A stretch of 54,285 nt of DNA from Cytophagales bacterium (GTDB lineage: Bacteria; Bacteroidota; Bacteroidia; Cytophagales; Spirosomataceae), in contig RDXN01000075.1 in NCBI GenBank assembly GCA_004292855.1, positions 1 to 54,285 of the forward strand, in the 5' to 3' direction. Positions 27,274 to 36,700 of this stretch are shown one piece after another. The notes beneath the pieces were generated by a model. The model made no database searches, had not been told where the DNA came from, and saw nothing but the letters and a program-made list of their open reading frames with translations. Each line of letters starts with the position of its first letter. Position 1 is the stretch's first letter. The position numbers were made by a program, and so were the translations under genes.

Positions 27274-27699
27274 CTATTCTCCAATTGGTCGTTCGCCACC
27301 TGTGGGGGGTCGCACACCCGGTTTTGGGGGTGCTGGTGTAGATTTTGGTTCAGCAGGCAAACGATCCTGGTATTTTTGCAGGGTAGGATGTGGTGTTTTG
27401 TAATTGGTTACGTATCGCACTCCCGGCGACGGTACAGCAGCCGTAATGCTCAGCGTATCGCGGTTGGCTACCCGTTTGTAGTCGCCAGCCGCCAGGCGCA
27501 TGGCGTTTGTTCCCGATACCACCAACGTGGCTGGCGGATTAGTCTGGGCGGCTACGGCGGCTTTGTTGGCGTGTTTGTAATTATGCACCGAGTACGTTGG
27601 GTCGGTACGAGTGGCGGGGGTTGTTTGAGCCATCAAATTCGTTGTCGATGTCAGGGCTAGTGCAACCAGTGTATATCCAAAAACTTGTATCGCTTTCAT
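27274..27699 (-). CDS. Small secreted proline-rich protein, function unknown
   Basis: 141 residues with a signal peptide (GYTLVALALTSTTNLMAQ) and a mature part of low complexity, rich in Thr, Ala and, at the end, Pro and Gly (PAPPKPGVRPPTGGERPIGE). No domain is recognised. It has its own terminator, so it is probably a single-gene transcript. Confidence 0.6.
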   Translation of the reverse strand: MKAIQVFGYTLVALALTSTTNLMAQTTPATRTDPTYSVHNYKHANKAAVAAQTNPPATLVVSGTNAMRLAAGDYKRVANRDTLSITAAVPSPGVRYVTNYKTPHPTLQKYQDRLPAEPKSTPAPPKPGVRPPTGGERPIGE

Positions 27700-27823
27700 G
27701 ATCGTTGGTCGTTCTGTCGAGTTGTGGCAACTCCTCTATTGGGCTTGCCGACGGAGAACATAACAAAGGTCGGGCGGTGGAATTGGGAACCCGTTAGGCT
27801 CCAATTAGAAACTCATTAGAGCC

Positions 27824-28189
27824 TTAGTACCGCCGAATATCGCGCCGAAACCGTTGGATAAACTCCCGCTCTTTGCGTGACGTATCGTCGTGCGAATCGG
27901 CAACTTTCTGCAAAATACCGACAAAGCGTTTCTTCGTGTCTTCGTCTAGTTTTTGGGGCTGATTGGCAAACCGACGCATGGCGAAGGCGTAAGCTTCTTC
28001 AACGGATTCGTCGGTGTTTTCGCGCAGAAAAAAAGCGTACAGGGCCAGGTCGCCGTGGGGTTCACTTGCCAGTAATTCCTTTACTGTCTGCATTTCGGCC
28101 AGTTGGAGCCGTCCGTCCAGTTTGGTGAGGGCATATACGGCACTACCGAGGCCCATATATAAATCGGGATTTGTTGTTGTGGTTTTCAT
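27824..28189 (-). CDS. TerB-like protein
   Basis: 121 residues from ATG 28189. The all-helical pattern GLGSAVYALTKLDGRLQLAEMQTVKELLASEP, with the acidic turn KLDGRLQ at the end of the first helix, and a later repeat-like half resemble the TerB/DUF533 fold, which binds divalent metal near membranes in some proteins. Function unknown; the call rests on pattern only. An upstream in-frame start at 28213 is possible but less natural. Confidence 0.5.
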   Translation of the reverse strand: MKTTTTNPDLYMGLGSAVYALTKLDGRLQLAEMQTVKELLASEPHGDLALYAFFLRENTDESVEEAYAFAMRRFANQPQKLDEDTKKRFVGILQKVADSHDDTSRKEREFIQRFRRDIRRY

Positions 28190-28299
28190 GGAAATGTTCT
28201 GTTTAGTACACAAAGGTGTTCTGCCGACATAAGAATGCCGTTAGGCGCGAATTAGCGTATGATTAGAAAATCCCACCCCTCCCACCCTATCTTCGCGGC

Positions 28300-28872
28300 A
28301 TGACCTACTTTTCTACGTATCTCGCTCAACAGAAAGCCGCCTACGATTCGATTCCGCTCGATCAGGTGGCGCAGGTGGCCAACCTCATGGCACAATGCTG
28401 GCGCGACGACCGCCAACTGTTTGTGTTCGGCAACGGCGGTAGTGCCACCAATGCCTCGCACTTTATCACCGACCTCGGCAAGGGAGCCTCCGACCGTGTA
28501 CAACGCGATGGTCTGGGCAACCGATTCCGTTGCCTGTCGCTCAACGACAACGTGGGTTGGCTCACGGCTCTGGGCAACGACTACAGCTACGACGACGTGT
28601 ATGTGGGGCAGCTTCAGAACTACGCCCGCCCCGGCGATTTGGTGCTGACGATGAGCGTTAGCGGCAATTCGCCCAACCTAGTGAAGGCCATTGGCTGGGC
28701 CAACAACAACGGGCTGACGACTGTTGCGCTGGTGGGTGGCAAAGGCGGACAACTGGCCACGTTAGCGCATCATGCCCTCGTGATCGGTTCCGACCACTAC
28801 GGGCGGGTGGAGGATGCCCACATGACTATTTGCCACATGCTCTGTTATTATTTTATGGAGGAGATCGTATAA
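28300..28872 (+). CDS. SIS-domain sugar-phosphate isomerase, GmhA-like
   Basis: 190 residues with one SIS domain: VFGNGGSATNASHFITDLGKG (about 45-65), then SVSGNSPNLVKAIGWANNNGLTTVALVGGKGG (about 118-150) and the C-terminal helix DAHMTICHMLCYYFMEEI. The length and the Gly-Asn-Gly-Gly-Ser-Ala motif match sedoheptulose-7-phosphate isomerase (GmhA), the first step toward ADP-heptose for lipopolysaccharide core. No other heptose genes are near, so a different phosphosugar is possible. TATCTTCG at 28288, four bases before the ATG, is a near -7 box. Confidence 0.8.
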   Translation: MTYFSTYLAQQKAAYDSIPLDQVAQVANLMAQCWRDDRQLFVFGNGGSATNASHFITDLGKGASDRVQRDGLGNRFRCLSLNDNVGWLTALGNDYSYDDVYVGQLQNYARPGDLVLTMSVSGNSPNLVKAIGWANNNGLTTVALVGGKGGQLATLAHHALVIGSDHYGRVEDAHMTICHMLCYYFMEEIV

Positions 28873-28936
28873 AGATTTTTCTTTAACTTTCAGGCAGTCA
28901 AGCTAGTTATGCTCTCAAACACAAACTCAGCCCGTG

Positions 28937-29791
28937 ATGAAGCTAAACTTTACGTTCTTGTTTTTACTTATGGCAACCCTACAGGGCGTTGCACAAGATT
29001 TAGTGGACTATTATCAGCCTGGGGGCGTGGTGAGTCGCAAAGAGCAAAATCAATTGCAGATGCGCTTCGGTCCTCATCTGGCTCCGCAATGGTACCTGAT
29101 GAGCGAGGGGTTCGTGCGCAAAGACGTGGGCAAGCTTGACCAATCGCTGGGCGGTTTGCTAACCACTAGTTCAGTTACGCGGCTGGGATGGAGTGTGGGC
29201 GCGGGGGTCACGTACCGAAACAAATGGGCGGTCGAGGCAGGCATAGCACAATCGCCCGTCCACAACGACGCCCGACTGAACAGCCGCCCCCCCATGTCGA
29301 TTATGACGCGCGGGGACCGGGGCAGTGTTTTTGTGCGGGGTAAATGGGCCTTGCTGAACACCAGTCGCAATTGGCATCGGTCGGGTTTTTGGGTTACCGG
29401 AGGTCTTTGGGCAATGCCTAACAATGGCGAGCAGAAAGAATTACAAACAATGTCGGGCTACACGCGCCGGGGTGCCGATGCCATCGACGAGACCACCCTC
29501 ATCAGTCGCACAAAAGCTAGCCGGGGCACCACGGGCCTGCTCGAACTGGGCCTTGAATACCAGGTACGTGTGTCGAACCGAATTGACCTGGGAGCCTACG
29601 CCCGCCACAACTGGGGCCTCAGCGATGCCCTCACCACCGACATTTCGTATTACATCAATAACCGCTACATCGGCCAAACTACCCTACGTGCCAAAGGCAA
29701 CGGAGCCAGCTACGGTCTTACTGTGCGCTATATTCTCCGCCGACCTACGGCCCCCAGCCGCTCGCTCTACGAGTTGCAGGGGAACCGGTAG
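28937..29791 (+). CDS. Probable outer-membrane beta-barrel protein
   Basis: 284 residues: signal peptide (KLNFTFLFLLMATLQGVAQ), then alternating amphipathic strands ending in aromatic or Gly residues (GWSVGAGVTYRNKWAVEAGIAQ, SYGLTVRYILRR), the pattern of small outer-membrane barrels (OmpA/PorT-like). No specific family recognised. The preceding codon is GTG; the ATG at 28937 is used. It ends just before the REP-like cluster. Confidence 0.6.
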   Translation: MKLNFTFLFLLMATLQGVAQDLVDYYQPGGVVSRKEQNQLQMRFGPHLAPQWYLMSEGFVRKDVGKLDQSLGGLLTTSSVTRLGWSVGAGVTYRNKWAVEAGIAQSPVHNDARLNSRPPMSIMTRGDRGSVFVRGKWALLNTSRNWHRSGFWVTGGLWAMPNNGEQKELQTMSGYTRRGADAIDETTLISRTKASRGTTGLLELGLEYQVRVSNRIDLGAYARHNWGLSDALTTDISYYINNRYIGQTTLRAKGNGASYGLTVRYILRRPTAPSRSLYELQGNR

Positions 29792-29795
29792 TAGC

Positions 29796-29960
29796 AAAGC
29801 CCCATCGGGGCGGCATGTCAATAGCAAGGTATGGAATTTACAGAGTAAAGCCCCGGAGGGGCGGCATGTTTGGAGGCAGCCCTCTTACATGTCGCCCCTC
29901 CGGGGCTTTGCCATCATACCCATGCCCAACTTGCTATTAACATGTCGCCCCGACGGGGCT
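29796..29960. repeat. Cluster of four REP-like palindromic units
   Basis: Units of about 21-23 nt share AAAGCCCC-n2/3-GGGGCGGCATGT: forward at 29796-29818 and 29847-29869, reverse at 29887-29909 and 29940-29960. The outer pair is extended by CAATAGCAAG / CTTGCTATT, so the inner hairpin nests inside an outer one. The 196-bp gap between the OMP-like gene and the oxidoreductase holds nothing else. Confidence 0.85.
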
Positions 29961-29987
29961 GGACGTTGTGGTTGTTAACCAAAAAAA

Positions 29988-30695
29988 TCACGAATACCGA
30001 TCATTCCGCCAGGGATAGGCCGTATCGGAGTAGCCGCGTTCTTCCCAGAACCCCAATTGGTTCTTATCTAAAAACTCAATCCGCTTAATCCATTTCGACC
30101 CCTTCCAGGCATAAAGCTGGGGTGTAATCATCCGCAGGGGGCCACCGTGTTCTTTCGTTAGCGGTTGCCCGTCGGCGGTGTGGACAAGCAACACGTCGGG
30201 TTTCAGAGCTTCTTCGAGCGAGACGTTGGTTGAATAGCCATCGTAGCCATAACACATGATGTGTGTGGCCGACCCTTTGGGATCAACGAGGGCGGCAAGA
30301 TCCATGAGCCGAACCCCCACCCACGGCACATCGAGCCGCGACCAGGTCGTGACGCAGTGGAAATCGCTGGTATCTTCCACCTGCGGCAGGGCCATAAAAT
30401 CGTCCCACTTGAGTCGCACCGGATTGTTTACTTCACCATCGACATTCAGTTGCCACTTATCGAGTGGTATAACCGGCTGATAGCCCAGATCGAGCACCGG
30501 CCATTTCCCCGTAACGGTCTGTCCTATAGGCACCTGCGGCATTCCGTGCCGGTTGGCAGGGCCAGTGCCCCGCGCCCGGTTTGGCCCCGTGAGGCCATCC
30601 GACATGGAGGGTGTGGTGGCTATTTTGTCCTCAAACCGACGTTTGAGCTTCATGCGGGCCTCAACAATACGGTCGAGTTTGTCATTCGCTTCCAT
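29988..30695 (-). CDS. Molybdopterin-dependent oxidoreductase (sulfite-oxidase family)
   Basis: 235 residues with the sulfite-oxidase molybdopterin fold: NVDGEVNNPVRLKWDDFMALPQV, then DFHCVTTWSRLDVPWVGVRL, in which Cys114 is the expected Mo ligand, and EHGGPLRMITPQLYAWKGSKWIKRIEF. There is no Tat or Sec signal and no cytochrome domain, so it appears cytoplasmic. The substrate may be sulfite or another oxo-anion or sulfoxide; nothing in the sequence settles this. MogA for cofactor assembly is encoded 7 kb away. Confidence 0.85.
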   Translation of the reverse strand: MEANDKLDRIVEARMKLKRRFEDKIATTPSMSDGLTGPNRARGTGPANRHGMPQVPIGQTVTGKWPVLDLGYQPVIPLDKWQLNVDGEVNNPVRLKWDDFMALPQVEDTSDFHCVTTWSRLDVPWVGVRLMDLAALVDPKGSATHIMCYGYDGYSTNVSLEEALKPDVLLVHTADGQPLTKEHGGPLRMITPQLYAWKGSKWIKRIEFLDKNQLGFWEERGYSDTAYPWRNDRYS

Positions 30696-30737
30696 AAGGT
30701 AATAACCCCACGAAGCAGCCGAAAGTTTACAGAAAAA

Positions 30738-32003
30738 CTACCACCAAATTGGTCCCAACAAGCGTTCGGGGCGGTGGCCGAATCGGGTAAGTCGGTAGGT
30801 TTTTCGGCGGGCTGAGTAGCGGTAGTACCGCCCGCCTACACGCAACACGGGCGTTTGGTCGGGGCGGTTAGGGTCCAAATCGTCGTCGATAGTGTGCAGG
30901 CTCCCCCCCGTTTGCCGGGCAATGCGTTCGTAATCGGGTCGAAAGGCCTGCGTTGAATCGGTTGTCTCGCCCGCCAGAATGACCCGAACGGGTTTGGTCA
31001 ATAGCCCCAACTTATCCATGTCTTTAACAGGACTGCCATTATCAGCCAACAAGATCAGGTTTTTAGCATTTGGAAACTGCTGTTGGGCAAACAGGAGAGC
31101 TTCCAGGTCGTTTTCGGGCGGAAACCGATTCAGAAGCGTGTGCCGGGAGGCCTGCACAACAACCGCCAACAGCGAAGCTCGGTCTAATTGGGTGTTCACA
31201 AAAAACTGCCCCGCCGGGCCACCAGGTCGGGTTTCTTGCCCCGCACTGTCGCAATCCGTAAAAAATACAATACCCTGCACAATAGCCCGGCCCCGCCGTT
31301 GTTTTTGCTGGGTCTGTTTCTCCAACCACACCCCAACCTGCGTGCTGTAGGGATACATGCTGCTCGTCAGGTCGCAAACCACGACCGACTCCGGCCACTG
31401 AGCCGCATTTCGGAGCAACGCCCGATAGGCTGTTGAGTCGGCCCCAAACTCCCTTGTTTGCCACTGCTGCCGGATGGCTAGTTCGTCGGGGCCAAAGACT
31501 GGAACCGATAGCGGACGATTCGCAAATTGGCTAGCGGTTTTTAACTCGCTAACCGCCCGTGGTAATGGCCCGATAACCAACCGAATCACAAACGCTTGCT
31601 CAGACGCTACGTGATTCTGAGTTGGTTCGGTAACACGTCTTTTGTTGGGCTGCCCGCGTAGTTGACGGGGAGTTTTCTGGACTGAAGGATTGAGTGACAG
31701 GGGGATTTTCGAGATGGTTTCTCGCCCTGTAGAACTTCGCTCGTTTCCCGACGAAGTAGATTCCCCAACGAGCGTTAACGGTTGAGGAGCCTCGCCCTCA
31801 ACTGATGACAGCCACCACCAACCAAACAGACAGGCCAAAAGCAATGCGCCCGCCATGCCCCCCCTCGCCCAACGCCGTCGGCGGGCACGCCGGAGTTCGC
31901 GACGAACACGCAGCCAGTCGGTTGCGGGACTGTCGGGGGCCTCGTAGGCGTGCATGGTCTGGCGCAGCCACTCGTGCATACGGTCGTCAGCGGGTTCGTT
32001 CAT
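30738..32003 (-). CDS. Anti-sigma-like membrane protein with a periplasmic vWA-like domain
   Basis: Start ATG at 32003, overlapping the sigma gene's end by 17 bp. About residues 1-50 are a short acidic-then-Arg-rich cytosolic part like Bacteroidota anti-sigma factors (DWLRVRRELRRARRRRW), then one membrane helix (about 53-72, MAGALLLACLFGWWWL). A Thr/Ser-rich stalk leads to a vWA-like domain (about 200-380) with a metal-site-like DLTSSM at the end of its first strand, VFFTDCDSAG and LILLADNGSP. The overlap with an ECF sigma factor suggests it holds that sigma at the membrane and senses an external signal through the vWA part. That pairing is inferred. Confidence 0.65.
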   Translation of the reverse strand: MNEPADDRMHEWLRQTMHAYEAPDSPATDWLRVRRELRRARRRRWARGGMAGALLLACLFGWWWLSSVEGEAPQPLTLVGESTSSGNERSSTGRETISKIPLSLNPSVQKTPRQLRGQPNKRRVTEPTQNHVASEQAFVIRLVIGPLPRAVSELKTASQFANRPLSVPVFGPDELAIRQQWQTREFGADSTAYRALLRNAAQWPESVVVCDLTSSMYPYSTQVGVWLEKQTQQKQRRGRAIVQGIVFFTDCDSAGQETRPGGPAGQFFVNTQLDRASLLAVVVQASRHTLLNRFPPENDLEALLFAQQQFPNAKNLILLADNGSPVKDMDKLGLLTKPVRVILAGETTDSTQAFRPDYERIARQTGGSLHTIDDDLDPNRPDQTPVLRVGGRYYRYSARRKTYRLTRFGHRPERLLGPIWW

Positions 32004-32559
32004 AGTCAGATTTGGCAAGGTGGGTGAGTGCCCGACGCATTAGTCGGTTCGCTTCGGACAGGTGGGCGCGTGAGGTGCTTTCGGCCAACTGAAGTTGAGC
32101 CGCAATTTCGGCGTGGTTGTAGCCTTCGAGCACGTACAAGCTGAACACCAGCCGGTACGGGAGGGGCAGTGTTTGCAGCGTAGCCAGAATATGTTCGGCA
32201 GAGAGGTGAGCCATAACCGTGTCTTCGGCCCAGCCAGCTTCGGGCAGCGCATCGGTATCCGTCGGCAGCGACTCTGTCGACACGCGCCGGAGCGATTTTC
32301 GATGGTAGTCGATGGCCGTGTTCACTAAAATTCGCCGGAGCCAGGGCCGCACAGCTTCCTCACTATTCAGGTCGGGCATGGCCCGAAACGCCTTCAAAAA
32401 TCCATCGTTGAGTAGCTCACGCGCATCTTCCCGATTGTCGGCATAAGCCAGGCACACCGCCAAACCATACCCATAAAAGCGTTCGTAAAACGCTTGTTGG
32501 GCCGTTTCGTGGTTTCGGCGGCACCCGGCTATGATGTCAGACAGGGGCTTACTGCCCAT
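31987..32559 (-). CDS. ECF-type RNA polymerase sigma factor
   Basis: 190 residues: region 2 with AFYERFYGYGLAVCLAYADNREDARELLNDGFLKAFRAM and RPWLRRILVNTAIDYHRK, and region 4 with LPLPYRLVFSLYVLEGYNHAEIAAQLQLAESTSRAHLSEANRLMRR. It overlaps the lipoprotein gene by 11 bp at its start and the anti-sigma-like gene at its end, so the three are translated from one operon. Different subgroup from the pair at 17 kb. Confidence 0.9.
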   Translation of the reverse strand: MGSKPLSDIIAGCRRNHETAQQAFYERFYGYGLAVCLAYADNREDARELLNDGFLKAFRAMPDLNSEEAVRPWLRRILVNTAIDYHRKSLRRVSTESLPTDTDALPEAGWAEDTVMAHLSAEHILATLQTLPLPYRLVFSLYVLEGYNHAEIAAQLQLAESTSRAHLSEANRLMRRALTHLAKSDYERTR

Positions 32560-33580
32560 ACGTGTAGGTTTCCGTGGTCGTGGTACTTTGAGGCAATGTT
32601 TGCGGGTTCTGGGCGCGGCTCACAATCGTTCGGCGGCTTACAAACCCCTGGGCATTGGCTTGGTTGGTTGCCTGCGTATCGTGGAAGAACTGCGTTTGTG
32701 CGTTCTGCTCGTTTATAAAATAGAGCTTCTCGGACGTTTGCACACCCAACCGGCCAAACGGCGGTTGAAGCACGGGAAAACCTTTTGGCACGGGCTGAGC
32801 CTCGGTGCCGGGTTTCATGGCGTCGTTGGTCCAGACTGTGTAGCGGGTTTGTTTTCCGTTCACGAATTCGTCCAGGCGAGTTGGGCGCAGTTGGTCGTCA
32901 TAACTATACCTGACAACCAGCCCACCCGGAATTGTCATGGTCGTAATAACTCCGTTGGCGAGTGTCCACGGGCGCGTTTCGGCTGTCCCGTTCCGCTCCA
33001 GATAGTCCGTCAGAACGCCCTTTTTGTACGTATAAATCCGGCTAAATCCACCACCCGACTGTTCGGTTTGTTGTACTTGCTCAAGGGCATCGCTGTACGC
33101 ATACGCGCTTGTTCGGGTTGTTACCAGACCATTAAAACCAGTTTCTACAACACTGTAGCTTGTCAAGCGGCCATCGGTATAAGCATAAGTAGTGGTTGTC
33201 GTGCGCTCTACAGGAGGTTTCACACCGACTCCGGTGCCGGATGGTTGATCGACAGAGCGAGTAGTCGTCGACAATACATACTCACCCGGTCCGTACACGT
33301 AATCGGTCGTAACAGAAAACGACGTTTGCAACGGGTTATTCCGGTACTTTTTCAGGATTGCATGATCCATACGGGTCAATTTTTTGCTTCCATCGTACGT
33401 ATAAACGGTGCGGGCCGTTTGGGTGTATTCCGATGACGTTGTTTCAGCATCAATTTGCTTAATAATTGGGGCTACTGCATTGGCAGTTTGGTTTTGGTCA
33501 AGTTGCTCGCAACTGCTGACCGTAATACCAATGAGCAAAACACAGAAAACATATTGGGATAGATGAAACGTAGGGCGCAT
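32549..33580 (-). CDS. Lipoprotein with YD-repeat-like strands
   Basis: 343 residues with a lipoprotein signal (VFCVLLIGITVSSC, lipid Cys about 24). The mature part repeats strand-turn elements such as YTYDGSKKLTRMDH, YAYTDGRLTSYSVVE and YSYDDQLRPTRLDEF, like RHS/YD-type or MORN-like beta strands in Bacteroidota lipoproteins. First gene of the sigma/anti-sigma operon; perhaps the surface part of the same signalling unit, or a cargo. Not recognised further. Confidence 0.65.
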   Translation of the reverse strand: MRPTFHLSQYVFCVLLIGITVSSCEQLDQNQTANAVAPIIKQIDAETTSSEYTQTARTVYTYDGSKKLTRMDHAILKKYRNNPLQTSFSVTTDYVYGPGEYVLSTTTRSVDQPSGTGVGVKPPVERTTTTTYAYTDGRLTSYSVVETGFNGLVTTRTSAYAYSDALEQVQQTEQSGGGFSRIYTYKKGVLTDYLERNGTAETRPWTLANGVITTMTIPGGLVVRYSYDDQLRPTRLDEFVNGKQTRYTVWTNDAMKPGTEAQPVPKGFPVLQPPFGRLGVQTSEKLYFINEQNAQTQFFHDTQATNQANAQGFVSRRTIVSRAQNPQTLPQSTTTTETYTYGQ

Positions 33581-33777
33581 GGTTTGAACAGGTTTGGCTT
33601 GTTTCTGACAATGACGATGAAACCCGACAATACGCTGGCTAAACCAAAAAATAAAAGTTTTTCTAGAAAGACTTAAACCCGTTCAAGTTCGCAAAAACTT
33701 AATATTACCTATAGAATGTATTACCGTATTTTTACGGATGAGTATTCACTGTTAACAATTTGTTCAAAAACTGTTTC

Positions 33778-36700
33778 ATGCACTTCAAACATTTACTTGT
33801 ACTTCTGTTGCTTAGTGTGCTGGGCGTAGCCAATGCCCAGGTAACAACCTCGTCGCTTTACGGCTCCGTGACCGACGAAAAAGGTGCCCCGCTACCGGGT
33901 GCTACCGTTATTGCTACCCACGTACCCACTGGTACGCAGTATGCCGTTACGACCCGTTCCGAGGGTCAGTACACCCTGCCAAACATGCGCGTGGGTGGTC
34001 CGTACACCGTTGAGGTGACGTATGTCGGCTTCAAAGCCGAAAAAGCCGAAAACCTGTTCCTGACGCTCGGCCAGAAACTACCGGCTCCGTTTGTGTTGAA
34101 AATTGCTTCGGCTCAACTAAACGAGGTTACCGTGAAGGCGAGTGATGCCCTGAACGATGGCCGGACGGGTTTAGCCACCACCATCGGCAGCGACCAACTC
34201 CGCACCTTGCCGACCATTAAGCGGTCCATTTTCGATTACACCCGTCTGAATCCGGCGGCTGGCGACAATGGCACCTTTGGCGGTCGGCTGAACCGATTCA
34301 ATAACTTCTCGTTGAACGGAGCCATCTTTACCAACCCCTTCGGTTTGGATGCCGCCCAGCCGGGTGGACAAACCGACGCGCAACCCGTTTCGCTCGACGC
34401 TATTGAGCAGATCCAGGTGTCGCTGTCGCCGTTCGACATTACGCAGGCCGGTTTTGTGGGCGCGTCGATCAACGCCGTGACCAAGTCGGGCACGAACACG
34501 TTGAGCGGAACGGCCTTCGGATTTTTCCGTAACCAGAGCCTTACTGGCAAGCGTGTGAAGGGCACCGATATTATCGTGCCGGAGTCGGGCCAAACGCAGG
34601 CTGGTTTTAGCCTCGGCGGTCCGATCATCAAAAACAAACTGTTCTTCTTTATCAACGCTGAGGCCGACGTTCGCTCCGATCTCGGCACGGATGGCTGGGT
34701 TGCCGCACGGTCGGGCCTGAGTGGTGCCAACGTGTCGCGCGTAACGTCGGGCGACCTCGAAACGGTGGGTACGGCCTTGCGTGCGTTGGGCTACGAACCC
34801 GGTGCGTACGAGAACTATACCCACCGCACGCGCAACGTGAAAGCGGTAGTGAAACTCGACTGGAACATCAACAGCGTACACAAGCTGTCGTTTATGTACA
34901 ATATGCTCGATGCGTTCCGCGACAAACCTGCGCACCCCTCGGCGATTGGTCGGCGGGGGCCGGACCTGCTGACGCTCCAATTCGCGAACTCAGGCTACCG
35001 GATCAACAACAAGTTGCACGGGGGTATTCTGGAACTGAACTCGAACTTCAACGGTCGCTTTGCCAACAAACTCCAGGTGGGTTACACGGCCTTCCGCGAT
35101 GCCCGCGACCCGATGTCAAGCCCGTTCCCGGTGGTGAACATCAACAAAGACGGGGTTCGCTACATTGTGGCCGGACACGAGCCGTTTTCGATCAACAACC
35201 GCCTGACGCAGGACGTGTTTCAGGTAACGAACAACTTCAACATCTACGCGGGCAAGCATACGATCACGCTTGGCGCGGCTTTTGAGCGGTTTTCCTTCGA
35301 TAACTCGTTCAACCTGAACGCCTACGATGGCACGTTCGGCCCCGGCTTTTCGTCGGTGCAGGACTTCGTAACGGCCTCGCGCACTGCCGACTACAGAAAG
35401 ACTGTCGATGCAGCTAAAGCAACATTCGGCAAAGGGCAGTGGGCGTTGGCCGAGACCAACGTAGGCCAATTTGGTCTGTATGCGCAGGATGAAGTGGCGG
35501 TTAGCCCCCGCCTGAACCTGTCGTACGGTCTGCGCGTCGATATGCCGATGTATTTCGATACGGAGCAGAAAATCGAAGAGAACCTGGCCCGCGCCTGCTG
35601 CTACGACCCTAAGATACAATACTACAATGCCGACGGCAAACCCGTTTTGCTGGACAGTAAGAAGTTACCCGGCACGGCTCCGCTGATTTCGCCCCGTGTT
35701 GGTTTTAACTACAAGATCGACGCCAGTTCAACGCTGCGTGGTGGTACAGGTGTGTTTACGGGCCGGTTCCCGTTTGTTTGGATTGGCAATCAGGTGGCCA
35801 ACCCGAACTTCTTCTTCTACACGACGACCGACCCAAGCTTCAAGTTTCCACAAGTTTGGAAAACGAGCCTCGGCTACGACCGCACGTTTAAAAACGGCTG
35901 GCGAACCTCGTTCGACGCGTTGTATAGCTACGATCTCCAGAACATGATGGTGCGTAACTACGGCCTGAAGACGCCTTCGGCCCGCTTGCAACAACCCGCA
36001 AGTGGCACACTCACGGCCCCCAACACGGTCGACACGCGCCCCGTGTACGCCCTCGCCGACCGCTCGCAGATTTTTGGCGGTCCTACAAACGCCTACGTAT
36101 TTACGAACGTAAGCGGTGGTTATTCGCTCAACCTGAGCGCGCAGGTACAGCGCACCTGGGCCACAAACCTGTTCATGTCGTTGGCTTATAACTACCTGTA
36201 TGCCATCGACAAATCATCGACCGATTCTGAAATCTCGTCCGACTCGTTCGACCGGCAACCCACAACGGCCAATGCCAACACGCCTGTTTCGGGCTTCTCG
36301 CAGTTTGGCAACCAGCACCGCGTGGTGGGCACCATCGGTAAGAAATTCGTATATGGCGGTGGCGACTGGGCTACGACCATCTCGGCAGTAGCCGAATACG
36401 CCAAAGGAGGCCGGTTTAGCTACACCTATTTCGGCGACCTGAACAACGACGGTTCGGGCCTGAACGACCTGCTGTTCATTCCGACCAACAGTCAGGTAGA
36501 CCAGATGAAGTTTGAGGGCAACGATGCCCAACAGAACGCTCAACGTGCTGGCTTCAAGTCGTTTATTGCCCAGGACGAGTATTTGAGCAGCCGTCAGGGT
36601 CAGTACGCCGAGCGGTACGCGTCGCTCTCGCCCTGGTACTCAAACTGGGACGTTCGGATTTTGCAGGACTACAACCTGCCCAACAAGAAGCTGTTGCAGT

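Noticed and set aside
34171-34980. 269-residue frame antisense to the TonB-dependent receptor
   Set aside because: Antisense shadow of a well-supported receptor gene with no protein-like features.
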